64,000 bases of DNA, taken from the NCBI GenBank assembly GCA_004322215.1, contig SCSM01000024.1, positions 1-64,000 on the forward strand, in the 5' to 3' direction. How positions within the stretch are numbered: the stretch's first letter is position 1; each line of letters begins with the position of its first letter. Below, piece after piece: positions 27,251 to 36,795 of this stretch. The notes below the pieces were generated by a model. That model saw nothing but the letters and a program-made list of their open reading frames with translations. It was not told the origin of the DNA and did not search any database. Made by a program: the position numbers and the translations under genes. This DNA comes from Bacteroidota bacterium. Lineage in GTDB: Bacteria; Bacteroidota; Ignavibacteria; Kapaibacteriales; UBA2268.

Positions 27251-27598
27251 TTATTGCTTAAAATAAGTAGTACCGTCGAGTACTACCTGCCATTTTCCTT
27301 CAACTTCCTGGGGTGGTTGATTAATTTTCAAAGTCGGACCCAGACCGATGGCTTTTATTGATATTGTGCTTTTGTCCGGAAATTCGACTGAACCGCCGCT
27401 TATTGTAGTACTGCCGACTTTTGCATTCCCTTCCCCATTTGCACGGATAACAATAGTATCCTGAGTTCTGGAAATCCATGTGCCTATATAATCCTTTTTA
27501 TCTTGTGGGATAGGTGTTTTCTTGCCGCATCCTGTAAAAGTCAAGGCAATAGAACCGATAATTATAGCAAAAACAACAAAAAGTAAACCCTTACGCAT
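27251..27598 (-). CDS. small lipoprotein, function unknown
   Basis: About 115 residues from the ATG at 27598, chosen because GAGG lies seven bases upstream and the product then begins with a textbook lipoprotein signal (MRKGLLFVVFAIIIG, lipobox FTGC). A longer reading to 27667 has no support. The mature part is a small beta-rich domain (YIGTWISRTQDTIVIRANGE, then SVEFPDKSTISIKA), reminiscent of lipocalin-like or DUF-type folds that test an atomic GTWIS start, but no family is certain. It is monocistronic, convergent with the outer-membrane protein gene. Confidence 0.72.
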   Translation of the reverse strand: MRKGLLFVVFAIIIGSIALTFTGCGKKTPIPQDKKDYIGTWISRTQDTIVIRANGEGNAKVGSTTISGGSVEFPDKSTISIKAIGLGPTLKINQPPQEVEGKWQVVLDGTTYFKQ

Positions 27599-27800
27599 AA
27601 CAAACCTCATTAGTGAAACAGACATGATTGGAAAAATATAAAATATTTCGGGACTTTCATAATACAAAATAAAAAATGCTGTAAAAAGTTATTAAATAAA
27701 GTTAATTGTATTAATTTAAAATTTTACTAATAATACCTATTTTTGCAACTTACTTTTTATTTGCAGAAAATAATAATTTTTAAATAAACGGATTAGTCAA

Positions 27801-30800
27801 ATGAATCAAAAATATGTTTATCATGGCTTCGGAATTGTTGCCTTCCTAATAACATTAATAACATTGCTAATAACAGTTCAACCCTCGGTTCCTTTCTGGG
27901 ATTGCGGCGAATTCTCCGCTGCTTCGGTATGGCAGCAAGTGCCTCATCCTCCCGGTGCTCCTTTGTTCCTTATGATTGGAAAGGTATTCCATACATTGAT
28001 TCCATTCGGAGACCAGGGCTGGAGAATAAATCTTGTTTCTGTTTTTTGCGGTGCTTTTACTATCTGGTTTTTATACCTTATAACAGTAAAAGCAATCGTA
28101 TATATGAGAAAAGAAAAGGAAAATTCATTTGCAGAATCGCTTGCTATTTATGCTTCGGCATTTGTGGGTGCGGTCGCTTTCGGCTTTAGTGATACTTTCT
28201 GGTTCAATGCAGTTGAGTCAGAGGTTTACTCTATGTCTAATGTATTTGTTGCTGTGATTGTTTACCTAATGATGAAGTGGAATGAAGATGCCGATAGACC
28301 GGGCAATGAAAGATATATTTTGGTTATTGCTTATTTAATCGGTTTGTCAACGGGTGTCCACTTGCTTAGCATTCTGACAATATTTTCAATCGTGATGCTT
28401 ATTTATTTCAGAAAATACAAACTCACGACACAATCGTTTATCGTTATGGGAATAATTGCAATATTAATATTTTTCCTGATTTATCCCGGAATTATTAAAT
28501 GGGTACCGGCATTCCTGGGAGGAGACTTACCTTTCAAAAACGATTGCAAGGAACCGATAATTAAAGATTCGCCTGCCGTTACTGTATTTTTCATTCTGAT
28601 TGTTCTCGGAGCGATTGCAACCTTGTGGTACAGCTATAAAAATCATAAGCCGATTCTGAACTTGTCAATGTTTTCGTTCTTATTGCTATTGTTCGGGTAT
28701 AGTACATATACTCAAATACTTGTACGTTCAAATTCCAATTCGCCTATGAATGAAAACGAACCAAAGAACATGAATACACTCGTCTCATATCTCGGCAGAG
28801 AGCAATACGGAGAAGCACCCAACTGGCCCCGCCGTTATCAAACTGACGATGAATTTATCGTGCATTACAATGAAAAAGATGACAAAGGGGAATATATTTA
28901 CGGACAATGGAATCCACCTATCAGGGAAGAAGTCCAGTGCAATGACGAAGGTGGCGGGATAATGGTACCTAAATTCAAGGATGTAAATACAGGCGGTGAA
29001 TTGAGCTATATGTTCAAATATCAGATATACCACATGTATTACCGCTACTTTTTATGGAATTTTGTCGGGAGACAAAGCGATATTCAGGATGCTGATTATG
29101 CATTTACAAGCGATAGGGAAGCAAAACGATTAAATTATAAATCGGGATATGCATATCTTTTCCCGGTTAGATTTTATGCACTTCCGCTTCTTATCGGACT
29201 AATCGGATTGTTCTTCCATTTTTGGAAAGACCCGAAAACAGCACTTGTATTCTTTATAATGTTCTTATTGATGGGTGTTCTGGCTGCAATCGCCCAAAAT
29301 CAGCAGAATCCACAGCCGAGAGAACGTGATTACTTCTATGCCGGTTCGTTCATGGTTTGGTGCATGTGGGTCGGATTCGGTGTTTACGGATTGATAGATT
29401 GGCTCGGTAAGCGTAAATTCACTACCCCAATCGTTTCGGTAGTAGCTGCAATTTCATTCCTGGCAGTGCCTGTCAATATGGCTGTTGGCGGCTGGAAAAT
29501 GCACAGCAGGGCAGGAAATTACATCCCATTCGATTATTCATATAATATATTACAAAGTACTGAGAAAAATGCAATCATTTTCACTAACGGCGATAACGAT
29601 ACATTTCCTGTTTGGTTTTTGCAGGATGTCGAAGGTGTCAGAAGAGATGTAAGAGTCGTTAATCTCAGCTTGGGAAATACATTGTGGTATGTTCACCAGC
29701 TTAAACACAGGAATCCATGGGGAGCAGAAAAAATTCCTCTTTCATTCGATGATGAGTCACTGACTGTTCCTGAAACAGATTCCAAAGCCCTGACTTATGA
29801 ATTAGGTGAAGCACTGAATGTTGAAATCCCGGTACGTCAGGATATAATGGCAAAATATACTAACGACCCTCAATTACTTGCCGACCCGAAAATGAAATTT
29901 ACATTCGTAGGCAAATACTATGGTGTCAGGGATAAAAAGAAATTCTATATTTTCAGGGTACAGGATAAATTGGTCTATGATATTCTGAAACAGATAAAAT
30001 TCACAAGACCTGTATATTTCTCTAACACTGTGGGACCTGATGCTTTCTGCGGACTCGAAAAATTCTTCCGATATGAAGGTATGGCAGCGAGAATTTGCCC
30101 CGTCGAGCAGAAGGAAGCATACCAGAAACCGATAGATTTGAAAGTTACAGAACAATGCCTTATGAGTGTTGATAACAGCAACAACTACCATAAAGAACCT
30201 CATTACGGATTCAAGCTGAGAAATCTGAGCAATCCTGCTGTATTTTATGATGAAGTTCATAGAAGACTGATACCCAATTACCGTGAATTATACATGAATT
30301 TTGCTTCGACTGTATTGAAGGATGAAAAGAATCCACAAAAGGCAACTGCAATACTCGACACAATGAATAGGTATTTGTCACCGGTTCAATTTCCAATGAC
30401 TTATGAATATGAATTCAAGCTGGCGAATTTATACCATGACGCAGGTGCTAAAGAGCAATTCAGGAAGTATGCAATGATGAGTATAAAATCCAGTGAGGAA
30501 TTAATAGCTGACAGTAAAATCAATCCGGAATCTGTCTATAATGAGATAATGGGTAACTATTACGGCCCATACAGGATTTCATCTATTCTATACGGTTTGC
30601 TGGGAGATTATTCATCCGCAAAAATGAAATTGCAGGAATTATTGAGAAAAACATCAGAAATATACAGCCAGGTTCAAAACAACCCTGCTTATAAAGAAGA
30701 AGTCCAGAAAGTAGCAATGAATCTGTATGACGTAACAATGAAAATAGACGAATACACCATTGACGAAGTCAAGCAGAAGCAGGGAAATGCTGCAGCAATT

Positions 30801-30932
30801 GACACTGCAATGGGAATAATAAAGAGATACCAGAATTCTCCCGACCCGAATCTGAAATATTTAAGCCAATATTTACAGCAAAAGATATTAGAGCTTGGCG
30901 GCAAGCCGGATACATCGATGTCTTTTGAATAG
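27801..30932 (+). CDS. DUF2723 polytopic membrane protein (putative glycosyltransferase)
   Basis: A 1043-residue protein. The N-terminal third has around ten membrane spans and the DUF2723 signature (VPFWDCGEFSAASVWQQVPH followed by PPGAPLFLMIGKVF), with an acidic residue in the first loop as in GT-C membrane glycosyltransferases. A second set of spans lies at about 455-560 with the NPQPRERDYFYAGSFMVW motif. The C-terminal 450 residues are soluble and end in TPR-like helices. The family is nearly confined to Bacteroidota and relatives and is thought to attach sugars to exported proteins. It stands alone with its own strong terminator. Confidence 0.85.
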   Translation: MNQKYVYHGFGIVAFLITLITLLITVQPSVPFWDCGEFSAASVWQQVPHPPGAPLFLMIGKVFHTLIPFGDQGWRINLVSVFCGAFTIWFLYLITVKAIVYMRKEKENSFAESLAIYASAFVGAVAFGFSDTFWFNAVESEVYSMSNVFVAVIVYLMMKWNEDADRPGNERYILVIAYLIGLSTGVHLLSILTIFSIVMLIYFRKYKLTTQSFIVMGIIAILIFFLIYPGIIKWVPAFLGGDLPFKNDCKEPIIKDSPAVTVFFILIVLGAIATLWYSYKNHKPILNLSMFSFLLLLFGYSTYTQILVRSNSNSPMNENEPKNMNTLVSYLGREQYGEAPNWPRRYQTDDEFIVHYNEKDDKGEYIYGQWNPPIREEVQCNDEGGGIMVPKFKDVNTGGELSYMFKYQIYHMYYRYFLWNFVGRQSDIQDADYAFTSDREAKRLNYKSGYAYLFPVRFYALPLLIGLIGLFFHFWKDPKTALVFFIMFLLMGVLAAIAQNQQNPQPRERDYFYAGSFMVWCMWVGFGVYGLIDWLGKRKFTTPIVSVVAAISFLAVPVNMAVGGWKMHSRAGNYIPFDYSYNILQSTEKNAIIFTNGDNDTFPVWFLQDVEGVRRDVRVVNLSLGNTLWYVHQLKHRNPWGAEKIPLSFDDESLTVPETDSKALTYELGEALNVEIPVRQDIMAKYTNDPQLLADPKMKFTFVGKYYGVRDKKKFYIFRVQDKLVYDILKQIKFTRPVYFSNTVGPDAFCGLEKFFRYEGMAARICPVEQKEAYQKPIDLKVTEQCLMSVDNSNNYHKEPHYGFKLRNLSNPAVFYDEVHRRLIPNYRELYMNFASTVLKDEKNPQKATAILDTMNRYLSPVQFPMTYEYEFKLANLYHDAGAKEQFRKYAMMSIKSSEELIADSKINPESVYNEIMGNYYGPYRISSILYGLLGDYSSAKMKLQELLRKTSEIYSQVQNNPAYKEEVQKVAMNLYDVTMKIDEYTIDEVKQKQGNAAAIDTAMGIIKRYQNSPDPNLKYLSQYLQQKILELGGKPDTSMSFE

Positions 30933-30953
30933 GAAATACAATTTATTTTATAT

Positions 30954-30985
30954 AATCAACCGTAGGTTAAGCCCTGCGGTTGATT
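30954..30985 (+). terminator. strong terminator of the DUF2723 gene
   Basis: A 13-bp stem (AATCAACCGTAGG with CCTGCGGTTGATT, one wobble pair) around loop TTAAGC, followed by ATTTTTATT. It starts 21 bases after the stop codon. Confidence 0.88.
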
Positions 30986-31123
30986 ATTTTTATTAAATAA
31001 TCCTATCAAGAAATAATTATTAAAATTGAATTTCTCCTATTTCGTCAAGTTCAAAAACAATAATAAATTCCAAAGAAAAAAAAATATTTGCATATTAAAT
31101 TAATGCTCATTAAATTTGTTGAT

Positions 31124-31543
31124 ATGAAAATAAAAATGACTCTATTGTTAATATTATTTACGACAGCATCATTGTTTGCCGTAGATAGTCTGTTCGAGTT
31201 TTTCAAGGCAAATTCGGATGGTAAAAACATCACTATCGAATGGAAATCCACCGACGAAAGCACAGTCAGCAGATATGAATTGGAAAGAACGAATACGGGC
31301 AATAATTACGTATATTTAGCCACACAAATGGCAAAGGGAAGTTATTTTTCATATAAGTATGTTGATGAAGATGCCTTTATGAAAGATGGTAATACAGGGA
31401 CACAGTCCAGAAACATATATTTTTACCGCATAAAAATTGTAAAAAAAGATAATTCGATTTCTTATAGTAATTCCGTTACAGTAACCCACAATATAAGTGG
31501 AATACGCAGAACCTGGGGCATGATTAAGGAAATGTTCCGTTAA
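31124..31543 (+). CDS. small secreted fibronectin III-like protein
   Basis: About 139 residues from the ATG at 31124, which begins a clean signal peptide (MKIKMTLLLILFTTASLFA). The TTG reading from 31088 only adds twelve residues before this signal. The mature domain resembles a fibronectin type III or discoidin-like fold often placed before T9SS domains (ITIEWKSTDESTVSRYELER, then FYRIKIVKKDNSISYSNSV). It lacks a full sorting domain and ends abruptly with a basic, aromatic tail. Function unknown; could be a shortened relative of surface proteins. Confidence 0.65.
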   Translation: MKIKMTLLLILFTTASLFAVDSLFEFFKANSDGKNITIEWKSTDESTVSRYELERTNTGNNYVYLATQMAKGSYFSYKYVDEDAFMKDGNTGTQSRNIYFYRIKIVKKDNSISYSNSVTVTHNISGIRRTWGMIKEMFR

Positions 31544-31636
31544 CCGGTAATCAATAATTTCATTTCTATTTCTTCATTCTGTCTTAATAGACTGTAAATT
31601 AATTAATTTTGCCATATTGAATTTATTATAATTGGC

Positions 31637-33310
31637 ATGAGATACTTAATTCATATAATTTTATTTCTTTATTTTTCCTGCTATACTGCATTTTCCGGGA
31701 TAGATGCATTATCTTCGGAAAAAGGCGATAAATGCGGTATATTCCTCTCGCTCAAGCAAAAACAACAAATATTAAATGCACTCTGTAATGAGCAGGATGC
31801 AAACGGGAGATGCATACAACAAAAAACATTTCCTTCCCCTTCGGGAAAATTTCTTGTTCATTTTGACACATCCGGAAAAAATGCTGTCAATTTAAAAGAT
31901 AACGATTTGAACAGGATACCGGATTATATAGATTCCGTTGCTTATTATTTCGATTATGCATACAGGATTGAAGTAGATTCAATAGGTTATTTACCACCTG
32001 CTTCAGATGATGGACATGGAGGGTCTGATGCTTACGATGTGTATGTTTTAAATCTTGGAGATTATCATTTTAATCCTTCTCCCATATACGGGTGGACCCG
32101 AGAAGATTTCAGTATAAATCCCCAAAGGAAGTTTACATGCTGGACAAGCTACATTTGGATTGACAATGATTACAGTCCGTTTGATTCTAAGATTAATGAT
32201 TCCGGTGATACTATTCCTACTTATACCGCAAACGGAATAATGGCTCTGAAAATAACAGCCGCACATGAGTTTCACCATGCAATACAGCTGACTTACGGTA
32301 TCCCAACACCCGGTACAGAATCTTTAATGGAAATGACAAGCACCTGGATGGAAAACAGGTTATTTCCCGAATCTAAGGATTATTTCCAATACCTAAAAAT
32401 ACTATTTAAAAACCCCGGATGCAATTTTTGTGCATTCGGTAATGGGGATTACAGGGTCGGTTATATTTATGGAATATTCGGACAATTTTCTTATTTAAGT
32501 TATCGCGATGTGATTTTGAAAAGATTGTGGCAACTTATCGGCTGTGATATTGCAGGATACATGGCTTTAGACAGTGCATATAAAGAACAGGGGACTAATC
32601 TTGCAGATGAATGGTGCAGGTTTTTACCATGGTTATATTACACAGGCAGCAGAGCAATACCGGGGCAATATTTCCCGGATGCATCAGAATTTCCGGAAAT
32701 CACTTTCAAGCGTGATACGATATATACAAATCCTTCATTAATGGATGGCGGCTCCCTGAAGCCATTCGAATTAAGGGCTTTCAGGTACCGGCTGCCATCT
32801 GACAACAACAAATCGGATGACACACTCGATATCATTGTAACAAACACAGATCTGAAATCTGCAATTATTCAGGGAACTGATGACAAACAATTTAGTATTT
32901 TATGTACGAACTCACAGCAATCAGGAACAAGACAGATTGGTGATACAAGGTATTATTACGGAATTAAAGCAGAAGAAGGTGACGTATTTGACTCACTTTT
33001 TTTCAGCTCCGGTTTAGTATTTTACACTACATCTCCTGTTTTCCCAAATCCCTTCAAAACAAGCATACACGACAAACTGTATTTTCCTGTACCTTCGAAT
33101 ACCCTTACAAATGAAAAAGTGCAATTGAAAATTTATAAAACCGATATGAATGAAGTTTTCAATAAAGAACTTGATATTTCCATTTATAAAAACATTAAAG
33201 CAGCAGTCCTCGAGAAAATACCCGACATTCTGACAAGCGGTGTTTATATATTTTCAATCTCATATAATGGCAGCATGGATTTCGGGAAAGTTGTAATAAT
33301 CAGAGACTGA
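31637..33310 (+). CDS. secreted zinc metalloprotease-like protein with T9SS C-terminal domain
   Basis: A 557-residue protein with a signal peptide (residues 1-20). The zinc motif HEFHH is at residues 210-214 within ALKITAAHEFHHAIQLTYG, followed by MEMTSTWMENRLFP, where a third ligand may be a Glu. This layout matches the MXAN_6640-type putative metalloproteases. Residues 85-185 hold acidic stretches (NDLNRIPDYID, ASDDGHGGSDAYD) that could bind calcium. The last 80 residues form a sorting domain (VFPNPFKTSI, ending SGVYIFSISYNG and GKVVIIRD). It is likely exported and surface-anchored to digest proteins. Activity is not tested. Confidence 0.82.
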   Translation: MRYLIHIILFLYFSCYTAFSGIDALSSEKGDKCGIFLSLKQKQQILNALCNEQDANGRCIQQKTFPSPSGKFLVHFDTSGKNAVNLKDNDLNRIPDYIDSVAYYFDYAYRIEVDSIGYLPPASDDGHGGSDAYDVYVLNLGDYHFNPSPIYGWTREDFSINPQRKFTCWTSYIWIDNDYSPFDSKINDSGDTIPTYTANGIMALKITAAHEFHHAIQLTYGIPTPGTESLMEMTSTWMENRLFPESKDYFQYLKILFKNPGCNFCAFGNGDYRVGYIYGIFGQFSYLSYRDVILKRLWQLIGCDIAGYMALDSAYKEQGTNLADEWCRFLPWLYYTGSRAIPGQYFPDASEFPEITFKRDTIYTNPSLMDGGSLKPFELRAFRYRLPSDNNKSDDTLDIIVTNTDLKSAIIQGTDDKQFSILCTNSQQSGTRQIGDTRYYYGIKAEEGDVFDSLFFSSGLVFYTTSPVFPNPFKTSIHDKLYFPVPSNTLTNEKVQLKIYKTDMNEVFNKELDISIYKNIKAAVLEKIPDILTSGVYIFSISYNGSMDFGKVVIIRD

Positions 33311-33401
33311 ATTTTTACATCCTTCAATTCATCTACTTAGAAAATATTTAGTTAATTTTAACGTTTCAGGTTTTTATTTTATCCAATAAGTTAATTTATT
33401 A

Positions 33402-35105
33402 ATGAGACAGTCAGAAATATTTTTACCGACATTGAAAGAAATCGGTGCCGAGGCACAGATACCTTCGCACCAGTTAATGCTCCGGGCAGGACTTATAAGA
33501 CAGGTAGCCGCAGGTGTTTTTTCCTTTCTTCCCCTGGGCTACAATGTATTGAAGAAAATCATGAATATTTTGCGTGAAGAAATCGATGCTATTGGTGGTC
33601 AGGAATTTTTTCTACCTGCACTGAATCCAATCGAGATTTGGGAAGAGACGAACAGGGTGGAAGCTATGGGTGACGTGATGTTTCACATCAAAAACCGTGA
33701 AGGTTTGGTACTCGCTCCCACACACGAGGAAATCATCACTTTTCATGCCAGGCAGCATATAAAATCTTACAGGGATATGCCCCAAATATGGTATCAGATT
33801 CAGACAAAGTTCAGGAATGAGCCCAGACCAAAATCGGGTGTGCTGAGGTGCAGGCAATTCTTAATGAAAGATGCTTATTCACTCGATTCAAGCTGGGAGG
33901 GATTGGATGAAGCATATAACAAGCATTATGAAGCGTATAAGAAAATTTTTGATAGATGTAACTTAAAATACTTCATTGTGGGAGCATCCAGCGGTGCTAT
34001 GGGTGGAAGGCAGTCGCAGGAATTTATGGTTGAATCGGAATCAGGCGAGGATACATGTGCAGTATGTGATGAATGTGGATATGCAGCAAATGTTGAAATA
34101 GCAACTTCAAATGTTGAGCCATCGGGAAGAATAGAGCCAAATCCTGCTTTGGGAGAATTTCCTACTCCAAATGCAAAAACTATTGATGATTTAATTGTGC
34201 AGTTTAATCTTGCTGAAGAACGGCTTGCAAAATCGGTTTTGTACATAGTTGATTCTGAACCGGTAATGATTTTTATGCGGGGAAATGATGAACTCAACGA
34301 AAGTAAACTGCAATCAATAATGAAATCGAACAATTTCAGGCAAGCATTGCCGGAAGAGCTTGTGAAAATCACAGGTGCAAACACCGGCTCAATGGGACCT
34401 ATAAACCTGAAAATGAAAATTAAAGTCATTGCAGATAATCGTTTGAAAGATGCCAACGGATTGGTCAGTGGTGCTAATAAAGACGGATACCACTTCAATA
34501 ACATAGATTTCATGCGTGATTGCAGGATTGACGAATACCATGATTTGAGAACAATCAATGCAGGTGAGAAATGTCCGAACTGTTCACATCCTTTGAGAGT
34601 TGTAAATGCAATTGAGTTAGGACATATTTTTAAGCTCGGAACAAAATATTCGGAGGCACTTGGTGCAAACTTTCTTGATAAGGACGGTAAAGAACAGCCG
34701 ATAATTATGGGAAGTTATGGCATAGGTGTAGAGAGGATAATGGCTTGCTACCTCGAACAGCACCATGATGAGAAAGGGATTATTTGGATACCACCTCTGC
34801 AACCGTTTCATGTTCATTTATTGGGATTGAATATTAAGAATACACAAAGCGTATCGGATTGCTGTGAAAAATTATTAAATGAACTTCAAAAATCAGGTTA
34901 TGAGGTTCTTTATGACGACAGAGACGATACCCCCGGTGTAAAGTTCAACGATGCAGATTTGCTCGGTATACCTTTACAAATTATAGCAGGAAAAAAGAAT
35001 GTTGATAATGGCAATATAGAAATCAAATTCAGAGCTACAGGCGAAAGGTCTTTGATTAAAATCGATGAAGCATTAAACAAATTAAGAGAATTTTATAAAT
35101 TATAA
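33402..35105 (+). CDS. proS: prolyl-tRNA synthetase, bacterial type
   Basis: A 567-residue class II synthetase of the bacterial (type 2) form. Motif 1 region is near IPSHQLMLRAGLIRQVAAGV, motif 2 includes FRNEPRPKSGVLRCRQFLMKD (residues about 140-160), and motif 3 is GSYGIGVERIMAC (about 435-447). The inserted editing domain (residues about 225-400) with TGANTGSMGP is present; it clears mischarged alanine. A C-terminal anticodon-binding domain follows. Length is normal. It is followed by a 104-bp repeat element instead of a terminator. Confidence 0.97.
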   Translation: MRQSEIFLPTLKEIGAEAQIPSHQLMLRAGLIRQVAAGVFSFLPLGYNVLKKIMNILREEIDAIGGQEFFLPALNPIEIWEETNRVEAMGDVMFHIKNREGLVLAPTHEEIITFHARQHIKSYRDMPQIWYQIQTKFRNEPRPKSGVLRCRQFLMKDAYSLDSSWEGLDEAYNKHYEAYKKIFDRCNLKYFIVGASSGAMGGRQSQEFMVESESGEDTCAVCDECGYAANVEIATSNVEPSGRIEPNPALGEFPTPNAKTIDDLIVQFNLAEERLAKSVLYIVDSEPVMIFMRGNDELNESKLQSIMKSNNFRQALPEELVKITGANTGSMGPINLKMKIKVIADNRLKDANGLVSGANKDGYHFNNIDFMRDCRIDEYHDLRTINAGEKCPNCSHPLRVVNAIELGHIFKLGTKYSEALGANFLDKDGKEQPIIMGSYGIGVERIMACYLEQHHDEKGIIWIPPLQPFHVHLLGLNIKNTQSVSDCCEKLLNELQKSGYEVLYDDRDDTPGVKFNDADLLGIPLQIIAGKKNVDNGNIEIKFRATGERSLIKIDEALNKLREFYKL

Positions 35106-35114
35106 TATTAGGGA

Positions 35115-35218
35115 TTGTCATTCTGAACATGGTTCAGAATCTAAAGAATTTAAATCAGAATGTAATATTGTTAAAAGATTAACCTATTGTGGATGCTGAA
35201 ACAAGTTCAGCATGACAA
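35115..35218. repeat. MITE-like element with 14-bp terminal inverted repeats
   Basis: The ends TTGTCATTCTGAAC (35115-35128) and GTTCAGCATGACAA (35205-35218) are inverted repeats with one mismatch. Inside are two further palindromes: ATTCTGAAC-ATG-GTTCAGAAT (35120-35140) and ATGCTGAA-ACAAG-TTCAGCAT (35193-35213). The 104 bases code for nothing. No target-site duplication is visible. This is the shape of a non-autonomous transposon remnant or paired REP element. Only one copy lies in the window. Confidence 0.7.
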
Positions 35219-35248
35219 CCTATTCTGAATGAATAAAATAATTTTGGA

Positions 35249-36082
35249 ATGAAAAGACGGGCGGATTTACATATTCACACAATTTATTCCGATGGCATGC
35301 AAACACCTGTAGAAATCCTGCAGATGGCTGTGAAAGCCAATCTTGGAGCAATTAGTATTACAGACCATGATTCAGTTGATGCATACGAACAAATCAAAGA
35401 AGCAAAAAATGATTATAATATAGAAATAATGACAGGTATAGAATTCAGTTGTTACGAAAACGAACAGGAAATTCACCTTCTCGGTTATAATCTCGAAATT
35501 CACGATAAAGAGCTAATCCATCATCTCGATACTTTTAAAAAAGCAAGAGAGGTGCGTGCCAAAAGAATAGTTTCGAAACTTAAAAAAATTAATATTCTAT
35601 TGGACTTCGATGAGATAAAACAAAGGGCAGGAGTTGCACCCATTACCCGTCCGCATATTGCCTCTTCACTTATTGAAAAAGGGTATGTCAATAGCCAAAG
35701 GGAAGCATTCAATCATTATTTAATGGATGGTAAACCGGGATACGAACCGAAATTTTATTTTACTATTCAGGATGCAATTAAGCTTATAAATAAATGTGGG
35801 GGCGTAGCAGTATTAGCGCATCCGGGCGATTCAATTTCGCAGGAATTATTATTTAAATTAATCGAATACGGCATTGACGGAATTGAAGTTGTTCATCCTA
35901 TTCATAAAAGTACTTTGGAAAAATATTATACGCAGATAGCAAACCAGTATTGGCTAATAACAACCGGCGGCTCGGATTACCACGGCTCAAGAGAATTTGA
36001 AGATTCTAATTTCGGGAAATTCACAGTCCCTATTTCTGTCATCGAGACAATAAATAAAAGAAATCAAAACAGATTATTTTGA
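35249..36082 (+). CDS. PHP-domain phosphoesterase (RNase AM/TrpH-like)
   Basis: A 277-residue PHP protein. Metal-binding motifs are visible in order: DLHIHTIYSDG near residue 6, ITDHDSV near 37, GIEFSC near 64, EIHLLGYN near 72, VLAHPGD near 190 and GSDYHGS near 247. This order matches the YciV/TrpH group, whose E. coli member is a 5'-nucleotidase and 5'-3' RNA exonuclease (RNase AM). It sits between proS and trmD. A histidinol-phosphatase role is less likely because no his genes adjoin. Confidence 0.88.
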   Translation: MKRRADLHIHTIYSDGMQTPVEILQMAVKANLGAISITDHDSVDAYEQIKEAKNDYNIEIMTGIEFSCYENEQEIHLLGYNLEIHDKELIHHLDTFKKAREVRAKRIVSKLKKINILLDFDEIKQRAGVAPITRPHIASSLIEKGYVNSQREAFNHYLMDGKPGYEPKFYFTIQDAIKLINKCGGVAVLAHPGDSISQELLFKLIEYGIDGIEVVHPIHKSTLEKYYTQIANQYWLITTGGSDYHGSREFEDSNFGKFTVPISVIETINKRNQNRLF

Positions 36083-36084
36083 AA

Positions 36085-36795
36085 TTATTCGCTCAATAGG
36101 TCTTCCCTTCTATTCCTTGTTTTCAATAATGCCTGTTCCTCTCTCCATTCTTTAATTTTTTTCTCATTTCCGGATAAAAGGACTTCAGGTACTTTGTATC
36201 CTTTGTAATCAGCCGGCTTGGTATAATAAGGCGGTTCTAATAATCCGTCCTGGAAAGAATCATCGAGAGCAGACTCAGCATCTCCGATAACACCTGGAAT
36301 TAACCTGATTATTCCATCGGCAAGAATCATTGCAGGGAGCTCTCCCCCACTCAAGACATAATCCCCAGCAGAAATTTCACGTGTTATCAAAACATCGCGT
36401 ATTCTCTGGTCTATGCCTTTATAATGTCCAGCCAGAATTATAAGATTTTTCGATAGAGATAGTTCATTAGCAACAGATTGTGTCAGCTTTTCACCATCAG
36501 CGGTCATAAAAATAACATGGTCATAATCTCTTTGGGATTTCAATTTCTCGATGCATTTGAAAACCGGCTCGCATTTTATAAGCATTCCGGCACCACCCCC
36601 GTAAGGAGTATCATCGATATGGCGGAACTTATCAGAAGCATAATCATGAAGATTGTGCAGTTTGATTTTCACAAGTTTTTTCTTCCTGGCAATTTTTACT
36701 ATACTGGAATTGAAAACTTGCTTAAACATTTCGGGTAAAGCAGTTATAATGTCCAGCCGAAGTAATTCTATATTCCTATTTTTTTTATTTTTCAC
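36085..36795 (-). CDS. trmD: tRNA (guanine-N1)-methyltransferase
   Basis: A 236-residue SPOUT-family enzyme that methylates G37 of tRNAs with a G36. Typical motifs: LDIITALPEMF at the N-terminus, RHIDDTPYGGGAGMLIKCEP near residue 55, LAGHYKGIDQRI near 120 and DYVLSGGELPAMILADGI near 145, the SAM-binding knot. It overlaps the end of rimM by 11 bases, implying translational coupling. The usual partners rpsP and rplS are not adjacent. Confidence 0.96.
   Translation of the reverse strand: MKNKKNRNIELLRLDIITALPEMFKQVFNSSIVKIARKKKLVKIKLHNLHDYASDKFRHIDDTPYGGGAGMLIKCEPVFKCIEKLKSQRDYDHVIFMTADGEKLTQSVANELSLSKNLIILAGHYKGIDQRIRDVLITREISAGDYVLSGGELPAMILADGIIRLIPGVIGDAESALDDSFQDGLLEPPYYTKPADYKGYKVPEVLLSGNEKKIKEWREEQALLKTRNRREDLLSE

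Noticed and set aside
33926..34558. 210-codon minus-strand reading opposite proS
   Set aside because: It lies wholly inside proS, whose motifs are unambiguous, and its own composition is low-complexity hydrophobic with no domain.
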